Assembly (NCBI RefSeq): GCF_008642275.1
Contig: NZ_CP029189.1
Span: forward strand, 5,306,501 to 5,370,500
Source: Streptomyces venezuelae
GTDB lineage: Bacteria; Actinomycetota; Actinomycetes; Streptomycetales; Streptomycetaceae
Direction: 5' to 3'
DNA length: 64,000 nt
In this document: piece after piece, positions 32,408 to 42,010 of the stretch
Layout: each line of letters opens with the position of its first letter
Position numbering within the stretch: position 1 is the first letter of the stretch
Translations under genes and position numbers: made by a program
Notes under the pieces: generated by a model
Database searches by the model: none
What the model was told of the DNA's origin: nothing
The model's input: the letters and a program-made list of their open reading frames with translations, nothing else

Positions 32408-33414
32408 CACGTCCCGTGAAGGCGACCGTCTTCGGAACAGGCTCCTGGGGCACGGCCTTCGCCATCGTCCTCGCCGACGCCGGCTGCGAGGTGACGCTGT
32501 GGGGCCGCCGCCAGGAGGTGGTCGACGCCATCAACACCGGCCGGACCAACCCGGACTACTTCCCCGGCGTCGAACTCCCCGCGAACCTCCGGGCCACCAC
32601 CGACCCGGCCGAGGCCGCGGCCGGCGCGGACTTCACCGTCCTCGCCATCCCGTCCCAGACCCTGCGCGAGAACCTCGCCGCGTGGACGCCCCTGCTGGCC
32701 CCCGACACGGTGCTCGTCTCCCTGATGAAGGGCATCGAACTCGGCAGCGCCAAGCGGATGAGCGAGGTCATCGAGGAGGTGGCCAAGGTCCCCGCCGAGC
32801 GCATCGCCGTGGTCACCGGCCCCAACCTGGCCGCCGAGATCGCCGCCCGCCAGCCCGCCGCCTCCGTCGTCGCCTGTGTGGACGAGAGCGTGGCCCAGCG
32901 CCTCCAGGCCGCCTGCCACACGCCGTATTTCCGCCCGTACACGAGCACCGACGTCACCGGCTGCGAGCTCGGCGGCGCCGTCAAGAACGTCATCGGCCTC
33001 GCCGTCGGCATCGCGGACGGCATGGGCCTGGGCGACAACACCAAGGGCTCGCTCATCACCCGCGGACTCGCCGAAGCGACCCGCCTCGGCGTGGCGCTGG
33101 GCGCCGACCCGCTCACCTTCTCCGGCCTCGCGGGCCTCGGCGACCTGGTCGCCACCTGCTCCTCGCCGCTCTCCCGGAACCACACCTTCGGCACCAACCT
33201 CGGCCGCGGGATGACCCTGGAGGAGACCATCGCGGTCACCAGGCAGACCGCCGAAGGGGTCAAGTCCTGCCAGTCGGTGGCGGATCTGGCCCGCCGCCAC
33301 GGGGTGGACATGCCGATCACCGACACGGTGGTGGACATCGTCCACCACGGCAAGCCGACCCTGGTCGCGCTCAAGGACCTGATGGGCCGCAGCGCCAAAC
33401 CGGAACGTCGCTGA
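32404..33414 (+). CDS. gpsA: Glycerol-3-phosphate dehydrogenase [NAD(P)+]
   Basis: 336 residues. It reduces dihydroxyacetone phosphate to glycerol 3-phosphate for phospholipids. The Rossmann motif is VFGTGSWGTAFA near residue 10; VLVSLMKGIEL, VVTGPNLAAEIA and the C-terminal GCELGGAVKNVIGLAVGIADG and SGLAGLGDLVATCSSPLSRN are typical. GTG 32404 shares GTGA with the acyltransferase stop. ddlA follows after 39 bp. Confidence 0.96.
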   Translation: MTRPVKATVFGTGSWGTAFAIVLADAGCEVTLWGRRQEVVDAINTGRTNPDYFPGVELPANLRATTDPAEAAAGADFTVLAIPSQTLRENLAAWTPLLAPDTVLVSLMKGIELGSAKRMSEVIEEVAKVPAERIAVVTGPNLAAEIAARQPAASVVACVDESVAQRLQAACHTPYFRPYTSTDVTGCELGGAVKNVIGLAVGIADGMGLGDNTKGSLITRGLAEATRLGVALGADPLTFSGLAGLGDLVATCSSPLSRNHTFGTNLGRGMTLEETIAVTRQTAEGVKSCQSVADLARRHGVDMPITDTVVDIVHHGKPTLVALKDLMGRSAKPERR

Positions 33415-33453
33415 CTCCATTCCGCACGTCTGAGCGGGTACTCTCATGCCGAT

Positions 33454-34611
33454 ATGAGCAGCGAGAACCTCCCCCAGACCCCTGAGCAGCAGGGCCGCAA
33501 GCCCCGCGTGGCCGTCGTGTTCGGCGGCCGCAGCTCGGAACACGCCATCTCGGTCGTCACGGCGGGCGCCGTGCTGCGCTCCATCGACCGCTCCAAGTAC
33601 GAGGTGCTGCCCATCGGCATCACCACGGACGGCCGATGGGCGCTGACCGCCGACGAGCCCGAGCGGATGGCCATCGCCGACCGCAAGCTCCCGAGTGTCG
33701 AGGAGCTCGCCGACTCCGAGGACGGCGCCGTCGTGCTCTCGGTCGACCCGGCCAGCCGCCAGGTCGTCTACACCGAGCCGGGCGCCGTCCCCAAGGCCCT
33801 GGGCGAGGTCGACGTCGTCTTCCCCGTACTGCACGGCCCGTACGGCGAGGACGGCACCCTCCAGGGCCTCCTGGAGCTCTCCGGCATCCCGTACGTCGGT
33901 TCCGGTGTCCTCGCCTCGGCCGTCGGCCAGGACAAGGACTACATGAAGCGGGTGTTCACCTCCTTCGGGCTGAGCGTCGGCCCGTACGTGACCATCCGGC
34001 CCCGCGAGTGGGAGACCGACCGGGACGCCGCCACGGGCAGGATCCTGGACTTCGCCGCCGAACACGGCTGGCCGCTGTTCATCAAGCCCGCCCGGGCCGG
34101 CTCCTCCATCGGCATCACCAAGGTCGACGACGCCTCCGGCCTGGACGCCGCGGTCAAGGAAGCCCGGCGCCACGACCCGAAGATCATCGTGGAGGCGCTG
34201 CTGCGCGGCCGCGAGATCGAGTGCGGCGTCCTGGAGTTCGAGGACGGGCCGCGCGCGAGCGTCCCGGCCGAGATCCCGCCGGTGTCCAGCCACGACTTCT
34301 ACGACTTCGAGGCGAAGTACATCGACTCCGCCTCCGGGATCGTGCCCGCCCCGCTCACCCCGGAGCAGACCGCCGAGGTGCAGCGCCTCGCGATCGAGGC
34401 CTTCGAGGCCGCGTCCTGCGAAGGGCTGGTGCGCGCCGACTTCTTCCTCACCGAGGACGGCAGCTTCGTCATCAACGAGATCAACACGATGCCGGGCTTC
34501 ACCCCGATCTCCATGTACCCGCTGATGTGGCAGAAGACGGGCATCGAGTACCCGGAGCTGGTGGACAGCCTGATCCAGGCGGCCCTGCGCCGCTCCACCG
34601 GCCTGCGCTGA
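33454..34611 (+). CDS. ddlA: D-alanine-D-alanine ligase
   Basis: 385 residues, ATP-grasp fold. It joins two D-Ala for peptidoglycan. Visible are VAVVFGGRSSEHAISV, FPVLHGPYGEDGTLQGLLEL, the ATP-binding PLFIKPARAGSSIGITKV and the metal-site VRADFFLTEDGSFVINEINTMPGFT. The length is normal. ATG 33454 lies after a TACTCT box, so it may also have its own promoter. It ends before a strong terminator. Confidence 0.96.
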   Translation: MSSENLPQTPEQQGRKPRVAVVFGGRSSEHAISVVTAGAVLRSIDRSKYEVLPIGITTDGRWALTADEPERMAIADRKLPSVEELADSEDGAVVLSVDPASRQVVYTEPGAVPKALGEVDVVFPVLHGPYGEDGTLQGLLELSGIPYVGSGVLASAVGQDKDYMKRVFTSFGLSVGPYVTIRPREWETDRDAATGRILDFAAEHGWPLFIKPARAGSSIGITKVDDASGLDAAVKEARRHDPKIIVEALLRGREIECGVLEFEDGPRASVPAEIPPVSSHDFYDFEAKYIDSASGIVPAPLTPEQTAEVQRLAIEAFEAASCEGLVRADFFLTEDGSFVINEINTMPGFTPISMYPLMWQKTGIEYPELVDSLIQAALRRSTGLR

Positions 34612-34630
34612 CAGCCGCCCGGAAAACCGA

Positions 34631-34668
34631 CCGCCCGCCGACCGCCTGCGAAGGCGGTCGGCGGGCGG
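34631..34668. terminator. Terminator between ddlA and the convergent DUF3515 gene
   Basis: CCGCCCGCCGACCGCC / GGCGGTCGGCGGGCGG, a 16-bp perfect stem with loop TGCGAA, lies between two convergent stops and can serve both. Confidence 0.8.
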
Positions 34669-34698
34669 CGGTCTGCCCGGTGCGCGGAGCCCGCGCCC

Positions 34699-35208
34699 TC
34701 AGTACGAGGAGATGCCCTCGGGCACGGTCGCGGTGATGGCCGTGGACAGCCCGACCAGCATCCCCGCGTCCGTGGCATGCTCCTTGTCGACCTGGACCTC
34801 GGTGTAGGCCAGCCGCATCCCGGTGGTGAACCGGAACCCCCCGCCGGAACCCTCGTCGAGCTTCTCCAGCAGCCAGGCCACTCCGTTCACGTGGACGCCC
34901 TCCTGCTTGGGATCGAGCATCTTGGGGGGTTTGGGGATACCGCACCGCAGTACGATCGCCGAACCACCCCACGCGGCGGTCAGATCGGACTCCGGTTCGG
35001 TCCTGGTCCGCGCCAGGCCTGCCACCGTCTCCGGGAGCTCCTTGTGCAGTGCCGCACAGAGTCCCGCGACGGAGGCGGGCGGCGTGGGCGGAGGGTCCAC
35101 CCGGGCTTCGGATCCGCCCGGGGAGCACGCCGCGGCGGCCAGGACGGCCATCGAGGCGGGCAGGGCGAACAGGGCGCGGACACGCAGTGGCCGGTGGTGG
35201 AGGGACAT
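34699..35208 (-). CDS. DUF3515-family lipoprotein
   Basis: 169 residues. A basic start (MSLHHRPLRVR), a hydrophobic core and the lipobox VLAAAAC with Cys28 mark a lipoprotein anchored outside the membrane. The mature domain has PPPTPPASVAGLCAALHKELPETV, SAIVLRCG and the end VPEGISSY, typical of DUF3515, whose role is unknown. ATG 35208 is used; a GTG directly before it is equally possible. It is convergent with ddlA and precedes no partner on its own strand. Confidence 0.85.
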   Translation of the reverse strand: MSLHHRPLRVRALFALPASMAVLAAAACSPGGSEARVDPPPTPPASVAGLCAALHKELPETVAGLARTRTEPESDLTAAWGGSAIVLRCGIPKPPKMLDPKQEGVHVNGVAWLLEKLDEGSGGGFRFTTGMRLAYTEVQVDKEHATDAGMLVGLSTAITATVPEGISSY

Positions 35209-35231
35209 CACCGGCCAAGAGTAGACGGGGG

Positions 35232-35465
35232 CTACAGATGGACCACCGGGCAGGTCAAGGTGCGGGTGATCCCCTCCACCTGCTGGACCTTGGCGACGAC
35301 CATGCGTCCGAGGTCGTCCACGGTGTCGGCCTGGGCGCGCACGATCACGTCGTACGGGCCCGTCACGTCTTCGGCCTGGATCACCCCCGGGATCTGGCCG
35401 ATGGACTCGGCGACGAACGACGCCTTGCCCACTTCGGTCTGGATAAGGATGTACGCCTGTACCAC
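35232..35465 (-). CDS. Stand-alone Lrp/AsnC ligand-binding (RAM) domain protein
   Basis: 77 residues beginning MVQAYILIQTEVGKASFVAE. It is the RAM effector domain of Lrp/AsnC regulators (SIGQIPGVIQAEDVTGPYDVIVRAQA, TLTCPVVHL) without any helix-turn-helix. Such proteins usually bind an amino acid and oligomerise, possibly modulating full-length Lrp proteins. GTG 35465 is four bases after GGAGG, so the absence of a DNA-binding domain is real and not a start-site error. Divergent from thiL. Confidence 0.88.
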   Translation of the reverse strand: MVQAYILIQTEVGKASFVAESIGQIPGVIQAEDVTGPYDVIVRAQADTVDDLGRMVVAKVQQVEGITRTLTCPVVHL

Positions 35466-35710
35466 GGAACCTCCAGGGCGGCCACGAGGATCATTTCCCC
35501 TAACCTTCGGGTGGGCCCCACACGATTGAACGGGCCGGGGGAAGAAGGGACGCCACGGTACCGCGTCGCCGTGCGCCACGGGGAGACCCGGGGGCCCGGC
35601 GCCACGCACAGCGGGGCGTACGGAGAGCAGAAGTTGACGTATCTGTTGACGGTACCCAGAGCTGAGACGGCTCGCGACCGCAAGCGGACTGGGCAAGAAG
35701 GGGCACAGCG

Positions 35711-36694
35711 ATGAAGGGCACTGTCGGCGAGCTGGGGGAGTTCGGGCTGATCAGGGAGCTCACCTCACGGCTCACCACCACCCCGGCGGTCCGGCTCGGA
35801 CCGGGCGACGACGCCGCGGTGGTGTCCGCCCCCGACCGGCGGGTCGTGGCGAGCACCGACATCCTGCTGGAAGGCCGGCACTTCCGGCGCGACTGGTCCA
35901 CGGCCTACGACGTCGGCCGCAAGGCCGCCGCGCAGAACCTCGCCGACATCGCCGCCATGGGCGCGGTGCCGACCGCGCTGCTCCTCGGCCTCGTCGTCCC
36001 CGCCGAACTCCCGGTCACCTGGCCCACGGAGCTCATGGACGGCATCCGCGACGAGTGCCAGGTCGCCGGCGCGGCCGTGGTCGGCGGCGACGTCGTCCGC
36101 GGCGACGTCATCACCGTCGCCATCACCGCCCTCGGCGACCTGCGCAACCACGAACCCGTCCTGCGCTCCGGCGCCCAGCCCGGGGACGTCGTCGCCGTCA
36201 CCGGCTGGCTCGGCTGGTCCGCGGCCGGCTTCGCCGTGCTCTCGCGCGGCTTCCGCTCCCCGCGGGCCTTCGTCGAGGCACACCGGCGCCCCGAGCCGCC
36301 GTACCACGCGGGCCCCGCCGCCGCCGGACTCGGCGCCACCGCGATGACCGACGTCAGCGACGGCCTGATCGCCGACCTCGGGCACATCGCCGACGCCAGC
36401 AAGGTACGGATCGACCTGCGCTCGGCAGCCGTCGACATCCCGACCCAGATGCACGACATCGGGCAGGCCGTCGGCGTGGACCCGCTGCAGTGGGTCCTCA
36501 CCGGCGGAGAGGACCACGCGATCGTGGCGACCTTCCCGCCCGACGTGAAGCTCCCCGCCCGCTGGAAGGTCATCGGCGAGGTGCTCAACCGCTCCGCGCT
36601 GCCCCAGGTGACCGTCGACGGCGCGCCCTGGACGAGCACCGGCGGCTGGGACCACTTCGGGGCCGACCCGGCCGCCCAGGACGGCACCCTGTGA
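35711..36694 (+). CDS. thiL: Thiamine-monophosphate kinase
   Basis: 327 residues of the AIRS/PurM-like superfamily. It phosphorylates thiamine phosphate to the active diphosphate. Visible are [10 protein letters not shown] with metal-binding Asp residues, [51 protein letters not shown] and [22 protein letters not shown] 35711 follows AAGAAGGGG. thiD overlaps its stop by four bases, giving a thiamine pair. Confidence 0.95.
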   Translation: MKGTVGELGEFGLIRELTSRLTTTPAVRLGPGDDAAVVSAPDRRVVASTDILLEGRHFRRDWSTAYDVGRKAAAQNLADIAAMGAVPTALLLGLVVPAELPVTWPTELMDGIRDECQVAGAAVVGGDVVRGDVITVAITALGDLRNHEPVLRSGAQPGDVVAVTGWLGWSAAGFAVLSRGFRSPRAFVEAHRRPEPPYHAGPAAAGLGATAMTDVSDGLIADLGHIADASKVRIDLRSAAVDIPTQMHDIGQAVGVDPLQWVLTGGEDHAIVATFPPDVKLPARWKVIGEVLNRSALPQVTVDGAPWTSTGGWDHFGADPAAQDGTL

Positions 36695-37491
36695 GCACCG
36701 CCCCGCCGCTGTGCCTGACCGTTGCCGGATCCGACTCCGGCGGCGGCGCGGGCATCCAGGCCGACCTCAAGACCATGCTGGCGCTCGGGGTGCACGGCAT
36801 GAGCGTGGTGACCGCCGTGACGGCACAGAACTCGCTCGGGGTACGGGGAGTCTGGGAACTGCCCGCCGAGGCCGTCACGGCCCAGTACCGGGCCGTCGTG
36901 GACGACATCGGGGTCCAGGCGGTGAAGACCGGGATGCTCTCCTCCGCCGCCCTCGTGGAGACGGTGGCCGCGCTGCTTGCGGACACCCGGGCCCCGGCCG
37001 TCGTGGACCCCGTCGGGGTCTCCAAGCACGGGGACGCGCTGCTCGCCGCCTCGGCGCTGGACGCCGTACGCAAGGAGCTGCTGCCGCGGGCCACGGTGGC
37101 CACCCCCAACCTGGACGAGGTGACCCAGCTCACTGGGGTCGTGGTGGAGACCGAGGACGACATGCGGCGGGCCGCCGACGCGATCCTCGGCCACGGGCCG
37201 CGATGGGCGCTGATCAAGGGCGGACACCTCGCGGCGCACGGCCACGAGGCGGTGGACCTGCTCACCGACGGCACCGAGGAGCGGTGGCTGCGCGCCCGGC
37301 GTCACGACAACCGGCACACCCACGGCACCGGCTGCACCCTCGCCAGCGCGATCGCGGCGGGCCTGGCCAGGGGACTGACCGTCCCGGAGGCCGTCACGGC
37401 GGCCAAGGAGTACGTCACGGGCGCCCTCGCCGCCGGCTTCGCGCTCGGCGGGGGCATCGGCCCGGTGGATCACGCCTGGCAGTGGCGCTGA
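36691..37491 (+). CDS. thiD: Hydroxymethylpyrimidine/phosphomethylpyrimidine kinase
   Basis: 266 residues, ribokinase-like. It phosphorylates HMP and HMP-P to the pyrimidine diphosphate used for thiamine. Motifs: [20 protein letters not shown] at the start, [42 protein letters not shown] and the nucleotide/catalytic [25 protein letters not shown] 36691 overlaps the thiL stop as GTGA. Confidence 0.95.
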   Translation: MSTAPPLCLTVAGSDSGGGAGIQADLKTMLALGVHGMSVVTAVTAQNSLGVRGVWELPAEAVTAQYRAVVDDIGVQAVKTGMLSSAALVETVAALLADTRAPAVVDPVGVSKHGDALLAASALDAVRKELLPRATVATPNLDEVTQLTGVVVETEDDMRRAADAILGHGPRWALIKGGHLAAHGHEAVDLLTDGTEERWLRARRHDNRHTHGTGCTLASAIAAGLARGLTVPEAVTAAKEYVTGALAAGFALGGGIGPVDHAWQWR

Positions 37492-37544
37492 ACCCGCTGC
37501 GGCAGCCCGGCCGGCGATCCTCCAGCCGGGCGCCCGGGCAAGGC

Positions 37545-37579
37545 AAAAGGCCGGTTCACCAGAGGTGAACCGGCCTTTT
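37545..37579. terminator. Bidirectional terminator between thiD and rpmB
   Basis: AAAAGGCCGGTTCACC / GGTGAACCGGCCTTTT with loop AGA is flanked by A-run and T-run, so it is a true Rho-independent terminator in both directions for the convergent genes. Confidence 0.92.
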
Positions 37580-37615
37580 TGGCAACCGGAAAGGGCTGCG
37601 CTACGACGGGAGGCG

Positions 37616-37801
37616 TCAGCGCGAGACCTTGCCGGCCTTGATGCACGAGGTGCAGGCGTTGAGGCGCTTCGGCGTCCCATTGACCACGGCACGGACGCGC
37701 TGGATGTTCGGGTTCCAGCGACGCGAGGTGCGGCGGTGCGAGTGGGAGATGTTGTTGCCGAAGCTCGGCCCCTTGGCGCAAACGTCGCAGTTGGCAGCCA
37801 C
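37616..37801 (-). CDS. rpmB: Ribosomal protein L28 (zinc-binding form)
   Basis: 61 residues. [20 protein letters not shown] and [10 protein letters not shown] give the Cys quartet C5, C8, C50, C53, so this is the zinc-containing C+ form; Streptomyces often also encodes a zinc-free paralogue induced by zinc starvation. GTG 37801 has GGAGTGA upstream. A palindrome TTCAGA-GG-TCTGAA lies in the divergent region with the DAK2 gene. Confidence 0.96.
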   Translation of the reverse strand: MAANCDVCAKGPSFGNNISHSHRRTSRRWNPNIQRVRAVVNGTPKRLNACTSCIKAGKVSR

Positions 37802-37851
37802 AGGTCACTCCAAGACTTCAGATGCAATTACAGTGAAACCGGCTCACCGGA

Positions 37852-37865
37852 TTCAGAGGTCTGAA
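37852..37865. promoter_or_regulatory. Palindrome in the rpmB / DAK2 divergent promoter
   Basis: TTCAGA-GG-TCTGAA is a perfect 14-bp palindrome 51 bp upstream of rpmB. A half-site CTTCAGA recurs at 37816-37822. Confidence 0.35.
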
Positions 37866-38041
37866 GTGGTTTGCCGGGGGAATGGCCCGACTCTCGCCGG
37901 GCAACCGGAGCAGCATACAACGACTGCGTCCGTCCAAGAAAACTACCATGACCGCCGCCGCCCCCGCCCCGCGGTCCCGACGCCCGGGCGGTCCTTCGTT
38001 ACCCTGCGGTGAACCCTGGCCCGCACAAGGAGGAACGCCCG

Positions 38042-39715
38042 GTGGCGCACGAGCCTCAGCCGCAGCCCCCCGACGAGCTCGACGCCGAAGCGGTGCGCAC
38101 CTGGAGCTCGCTGGCCCTGGCCGCACTGGGCCGGGCCCGCGAGGACATCGACGCGATCAACGTCTACCCGGTCGCCGACGCCGACACCGGCACCAACCTC
38201 TACCTCACCGCGGAATCGGCCGACCGCTGCCTGGCCGGGGCCTTCCCCGAGGTGACCGACGGCACAGGGCGGACCTCCCTGGCCGAGGCCGTACGGGCCT
38301 GGGCGCACGGAGCCCTGGTGGGAGCACGCGGGAACTCCGGAACGATCCTGGCGCAGCTGCTGCGCGGAGTGGCCGACGTACTCGGCGACGAGGGCGCCGA
38401 GCGGGCGCGGCAGAGCGGACAGGGCGGCTCGGGCGGGCTGCTGGCGAGCGCGCTCACCCGGGCCGCGGAGGAGGCGTACGAGGCCGTCGCGCACCCGGTG
38501 GAGGGCACCATGCTCACCGTCGCCGGCGCCGCCGCCCGGGCCGGCGAGGCGGCCGGAGCCGCCGCCGGGACCGCGGCCGAGGTGGCCCGGGCCGCCTACG
38601 ACGCGGCCCGCGCCGCCCTCGCCGAGACCCCCGGACAGCTCGCCGCCCTCGGCCGGGCCGGGGTGGTCGACGCCGGGGGCTGCGGACTGGTCGCCGTCTT
38701 CGGCGCCCTGTGGCAGACGCTGTCCGGCGAGGAGCCGGCCGCCGAACCGGTACGCGGCCGCGCGGTGCCCGTACCGCAGTCACCGGACCCCTGCGCGCAG
38801 GAGGAGGACGGGCCCGCGTACGAGGTGATCTACCTCTTGGAGGCCTCCGAGGCGGCCGTCGGCGAACTGCGCGAACGCCTCGACCGGCTCGGCGACTCAC
38901 TGGTCGTGGTCGGCGGCGACGGACTGTGGAACGTCCACGTCCACGTCGACGACCCCGGCGCGGCCGTGGAGGCCGGAGTCGTGGCCGGACGGCCCTACCG
39001 GATACGGATCACCCACTTCGGGGACGAACGCCGCCGGGGGAGGGGCGAGCGCGCCCAGCGGGCCGTGGTCGCCGTCGTGCCCGGCGAGGGCCTGGCCGGG
39101 CTCTGCGGGGAGGCCGGGGCGACCACCGTGCTCGTGCGCCCCGGGGAGACGCCGGCCGCCGCCGAACTGCTGGACGCCGTACGCCGCGCGCACGCCCGCG
39201 AGGTGGTGCTGCTGCCGGGCGGCGCCGAACTGCGCGCCGCCGCGGCCGCGGCGGCCGAACAGGCCCGCGCCGAGGGCGTACGGGTGGCCGTCATCCCCAC
39301 CCGTTCCGCGGTCCAGGGCCTCGCCGCCCTCGCCGTGCACGACCCGGAGGGCACCTTCGACGAGGACGTGGTCGCCATGACGGCGGCGGCCGGCGCCACC
39401 CGGTACGGGGAACTGGCCGTCGCCGAACGGCAGTCCTTCACCTCGGCCGGCATCTGCCAGGCCGGCGACGTGCTCGGCCTCATCGACGGGGACGTCGCGG
39501 TGATCGGCTCCGGCCTGGCCGAGACCGCCGAGGCCGTCCTGGACCGGATGCTGGGCTCCGGCGGCGAACTCGTCACGCTGGTCCTGGGGCCCGACGTCCC
39601 GGACGCCGTCGCCGAGCGCCTGGAGGCCCACGTCCAGGCCGGCCATCTCGCCGTGGACACCGTCACCTACCGCGGCGGCCGGTACTCGGCCCCGCTCCTG
39701 GTCGGGGTGGAATAG
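38042..39715 (+). CDS. DAK2-domain protein, fatty acid kinase FakA-like
   Basis: 557 residues. The N-terminal DhaL/DAK2 domain (about 15-200) has INVYPVADADTGTNLYLT, the nucleotide/Mg site, and GALVGARGNSGTILAQLLRGV. The middle part and the C-terminal DAK1-like region (EVIYLLEASEAAVGEL, WNVHVHVDDPGAAVEAG) match FakA, the ATPase subunit that with a DegV/FakB carrier phosphorylates fatty acids. No FakB is in view. GTG 38042 is preferred for the AAGGAGG eight bases before it; GTG 38009 is upstream in frame. recG follows closely, as in many bacteria. Confidence 0.87.
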   Translation: MAHEPQPQPPDELDAEAVRTWSSLALAALGRAREDIDAINVYPVADADTGTNLYLTAESADRCLAGAFPEVTDGTGRTSLAEAVRAWAHGALVGARGNSGTILAQLLRGVADVLGDEGAERARQSGQGGSGGLLASALTRAAEEAYEAVAHPVEGTMLTVAGAAARAGEAAGAAAGTAAEVARAAYDAARAALAETPGQLAALGRAGVVDAGGCGLVAVFGALWQTLSGEEPAAEPVRGRAVPVPQSPDPCAQEEDGPAYEVIYLLEASEAAVGELRERLDRLGDSLVVVGGDGLWNVHVHVDDPGAAVEAGVVAGRPYRIRITHFGDERRRGRGERAQRAVVAVVPGEGLAGLCGEAGATTVLVRPGETPAAAELLDAVRRAHAREVVLLPGGAELRAAAAAAAEQARAEGVRVAVIPTRSAVQGLAALAVHDPEGTFDEDVVAMTAAAGATRYGELAVAERQSFTSAGICQAGDVLGLIDGDVAVIGSGLAETAEAVLDRMLGSGGELVTLVLGPDVPDAVAERLEAHVQAGHLAVDTVTYRGGRYSAPLLVGVE

Positions 39716-39741
39716 CGGGCTTGTCGGCGCCATGGTGTGCA

Positions 39742-41937
39742 ATGGAACACGTGCCCGCGCTCGACGAAGACCTCAAGAAGACGCTCGGCCCCGCCACCGC
39801 CAAGGTGCTGGCCGAGCAGCTCGGCCTGCACACGGCCCTGGATCTGCTCCACCACTATCCCCGGCGGTACGCCGAGCGCGGTGAGCTGACCTCGCTCGCC
39901 GAGCTCGCCGACCAGATCGACGAGCACGTGACCGTCGTCGCGCAGGTCGCCGACGCCCGGATCCTGACCTTCAACGGGGGCCGCGGCAAGCGTCTGGAGG
40001 TGACCATCACCGACGGCAGCGGCCGCCTCCAGCTGGTCTTCTTCGGCGCCGGCGTCCACAAGCCGCACAAGGACCTGCTGCCCGGCAGCCGCGCGATGTT
40101 CGCCGGCAAGGTCTCCAAGTTCAACCACAGGCTCCAGCTCGCCCACCCGGCCTACGAGCCGCTCGGCGGCGACGCCTCCGACCGCGACGCGGCGACCGCC
40201 TTCGCCCACCAGCTCATCCCGATCTACCCGGCCTGCGCGAAGCTGGAGTCCTGGAAGATCGCCAAGTGCCTGGACGCGGTGCTGCCCAGCGCCCAGGAGG
40301 CCGTGGACCCGCTGCCGCCCGCCCTGCGCGAGGGCCGCGGCCTGGTCCCGCTCACCGAGGCCCTGCTGAAGATCCACCGCCCGGGCACCAAAGCCGACAT
40401 CGAGGACGCCCGGCAGCGCCTGAAGTGGGACGAGGCCTTCGTCCTCCAGGTCGCCCTGGCCCGCCGCCGCCACGCGGACGCGCAGCTCCCGGCCGTCCCC
40501 CGCCGCCCGCTCCCCGGCGGCCTGCTCGACTCCTTCGACGCGAAACTGCCCTTCACCCTCACCCAGGGCCAGCAGACCGTCTCGAAGGAGATCTTCGACG
40601 ACCTGGCCACCGAACATCCCATGCACCGCCTCCTCCAGGGCGAGGTCGGCTCGGGCAAGACCCTGGTCGCCCTGCGGGCCATGCTCGCCGTCGTGGACAG
40701 CGGCGGGCAGGCGGCCATGCTCGCGCCCACCGAGGTGCTCGCCCAGCAGCACCACCGCTCCGTCACCGAGATGATGGGCGAGCTGGCCGAGGGAGGCATG
40801 CTCGGCGGCTCCGACCAGGGCACCAAGGTGGTGCTGCTCACCGGGTCGATGGGGATGCCCGCACGCCGGCAGGCCCTGCTCGACCTCGTCACCGGCGAGG
40901 CCGGCATCGTGATCGGCACGCACGCGCTGATCGAGGACAAGGTGCAGTTCCACGACCTCGGCCTGGTCGTCGTGGACGAACAGCACCGCTTCGGGGTGGA
41001 GCAGCGCGACGCGCTGCGCTCCAAGGGCAAGCAGCCCCCGCACCTGCTGGTGATGACGGCGACCCCGATCCCGCGCACCGTCGCCATGACCGTCTTCGGC
41101 GACCTGGAGACCTCCGTCCTCGACCAGCTGCCGGCCGGGCGCTCCCCGATCGCGACGCATGTGGTGCCCTCGAAGGACAAACCGCACTTCCTCTCCCGCG
41201 CCTGGGAACGGGTCCGCGAGGAAGTGGAGAAGGGTCACCAGGCCTACGTGGTGTGTCCGCGCATCGGCGACGGCGAGGACGAGCCCAAGAAGAAGAAGGC
41301 GGCCGAGGAGGACGGGGACAGACGGCCCCCGCTGGCGGTCCTGGAGATCGCCGAGCAGCTGACGCGCGGCCCGCTCGCCGGTCTGTCGGTGGAGGTGCTG
41401 CACGGCCGGATGGACCCCGCCGACAAGGACGACGTCATGCGGCGCTTCGCCGCGGGCGAGGTGAAGGTGCTCGTCGCCACCACCGTCATCGAGGTCGGGG
41501 TGAACGTGCCGAATTCCACCGTCATGGTGATCATGGACGCGGACCGGTTCGGCGTCTCCCAGCTCCACCAGCTGCGCGGCCGCGTCGGCCGCGGCTCCGC
41601 ACCCGGCCTGTGCCTGCTGGTCAGCGAGATGCACGAGGCCAGCCCCGCCCGGGCCCGCCTCGCCGCCGTCGCCGCCACCCTCGACGGCTTCGAGCTCTCC
41701 CGGATCGACCTCGAACAGCGCCGGGAAGGCGACGTCCTCGGCCAGGCCCAGTCCGGAGTCCGCTCCTCGCTGCGCATGCTCGCCGTCATCGAGGACGAGG
41801 AGGTCATCGCCCAGGCCCGGGAGGAGGCCACCCGCGTCGTCGCCGAGGACCCCGCGCTGGAACACCTGCCGGGCCTGAAGACCGCGCTGGACGCCCTGCT
41901 CGACACCGAACGCGAGCAGTACCTGGAGAAGGGCTGA
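39742..41937 (+). CDS. recG: ATP-dependent DNA helicase RecG
   Basis: 731 residues. It remodels stalled forks and Holliday junctions. The N-terminal wedge/OB domain covers about residues 60-150 (HVTVVAQVADARIL, SGRLQLVFFGAG), then helicase motifs: LLQGEVGSGKTLVAL (Walker A, about 300), VVVDEQHRFGVEQR (Walker B as DEQH), MTATPIPRTVAMTVFGDLE, and the C-terminal TTVIEVGVNVPNSTVMVI and QLHQLRGRVGRG. ATG 39742 or GTG 39751 may be the start; neither has a clear ribosome site. Confidence 0.95.
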   Translation: MEHVPALDEDLKKTLGPATAKVLAEQLGLHTALDLLHHYPRRYAERGELTSLAELADQIDEHVTVVAQVADARILTFNGGRGKRLEVTITDGSGRLQLVFFGAGVHKPHKDLLPGSRAMFAGKVSKFNHRLQLAHPAYEPLGGDASDRDAATAFAHQLIPIYPACAKLESWKIAKCLDAVLPSAQEAVDPLPPALREGRGLVPLTEALLKIHRPGTKADIEDARQRLKWDEAFVLQVALARRRHADAQLPAVPRRPLPGGLLDSFDAKLPFTLTQGQQTVSKEIFDDLATEHPMHRLLQGEVGSGKTLVALRAMLAVVDSGGQAAMLAPTEVLAQQHHRSVTEMMGELAEGGMLGGSDQGTKVVLLTGSMGMPARRQALLDLVTGEAGIVIGTHALIEDKVQFHDLGLVVVDEQHRFGVEQRDALRSKGKQPPHLLVMTATPIPRTVAMTVFGDLETSVLDQLPAGRSPIATHVVPSKDKPHFLSRAWERVREEVEKGHQAYVVCPRIGDGEDEPKKKKAAEEDGDRRPPLAVLEIAEQLTRGPLAGLSVEVLHGRMDPADKDDVMRRFAAGEVKVLVATTVIEVGVNVPNSTVMVIMDADRFGVSQLHQLRGRVGRGSAPGLCLLVSEMHEASPARARLAAVAATLDGFELSRIDLEQRREGDVLGQAQSGVRSSLRMLAVIEDEEVIAQAREEATRVVAEDPALEHLPGLKTALDALLDTEREQYLEKG

Positions 41938-42010
41938 GCGGTACGACCTATCGTTGGAGTGCCGCGGCAGCGCCGGGGCGCGCCCCTGACGTCGTACCGA
42001 AGGACCCCAG

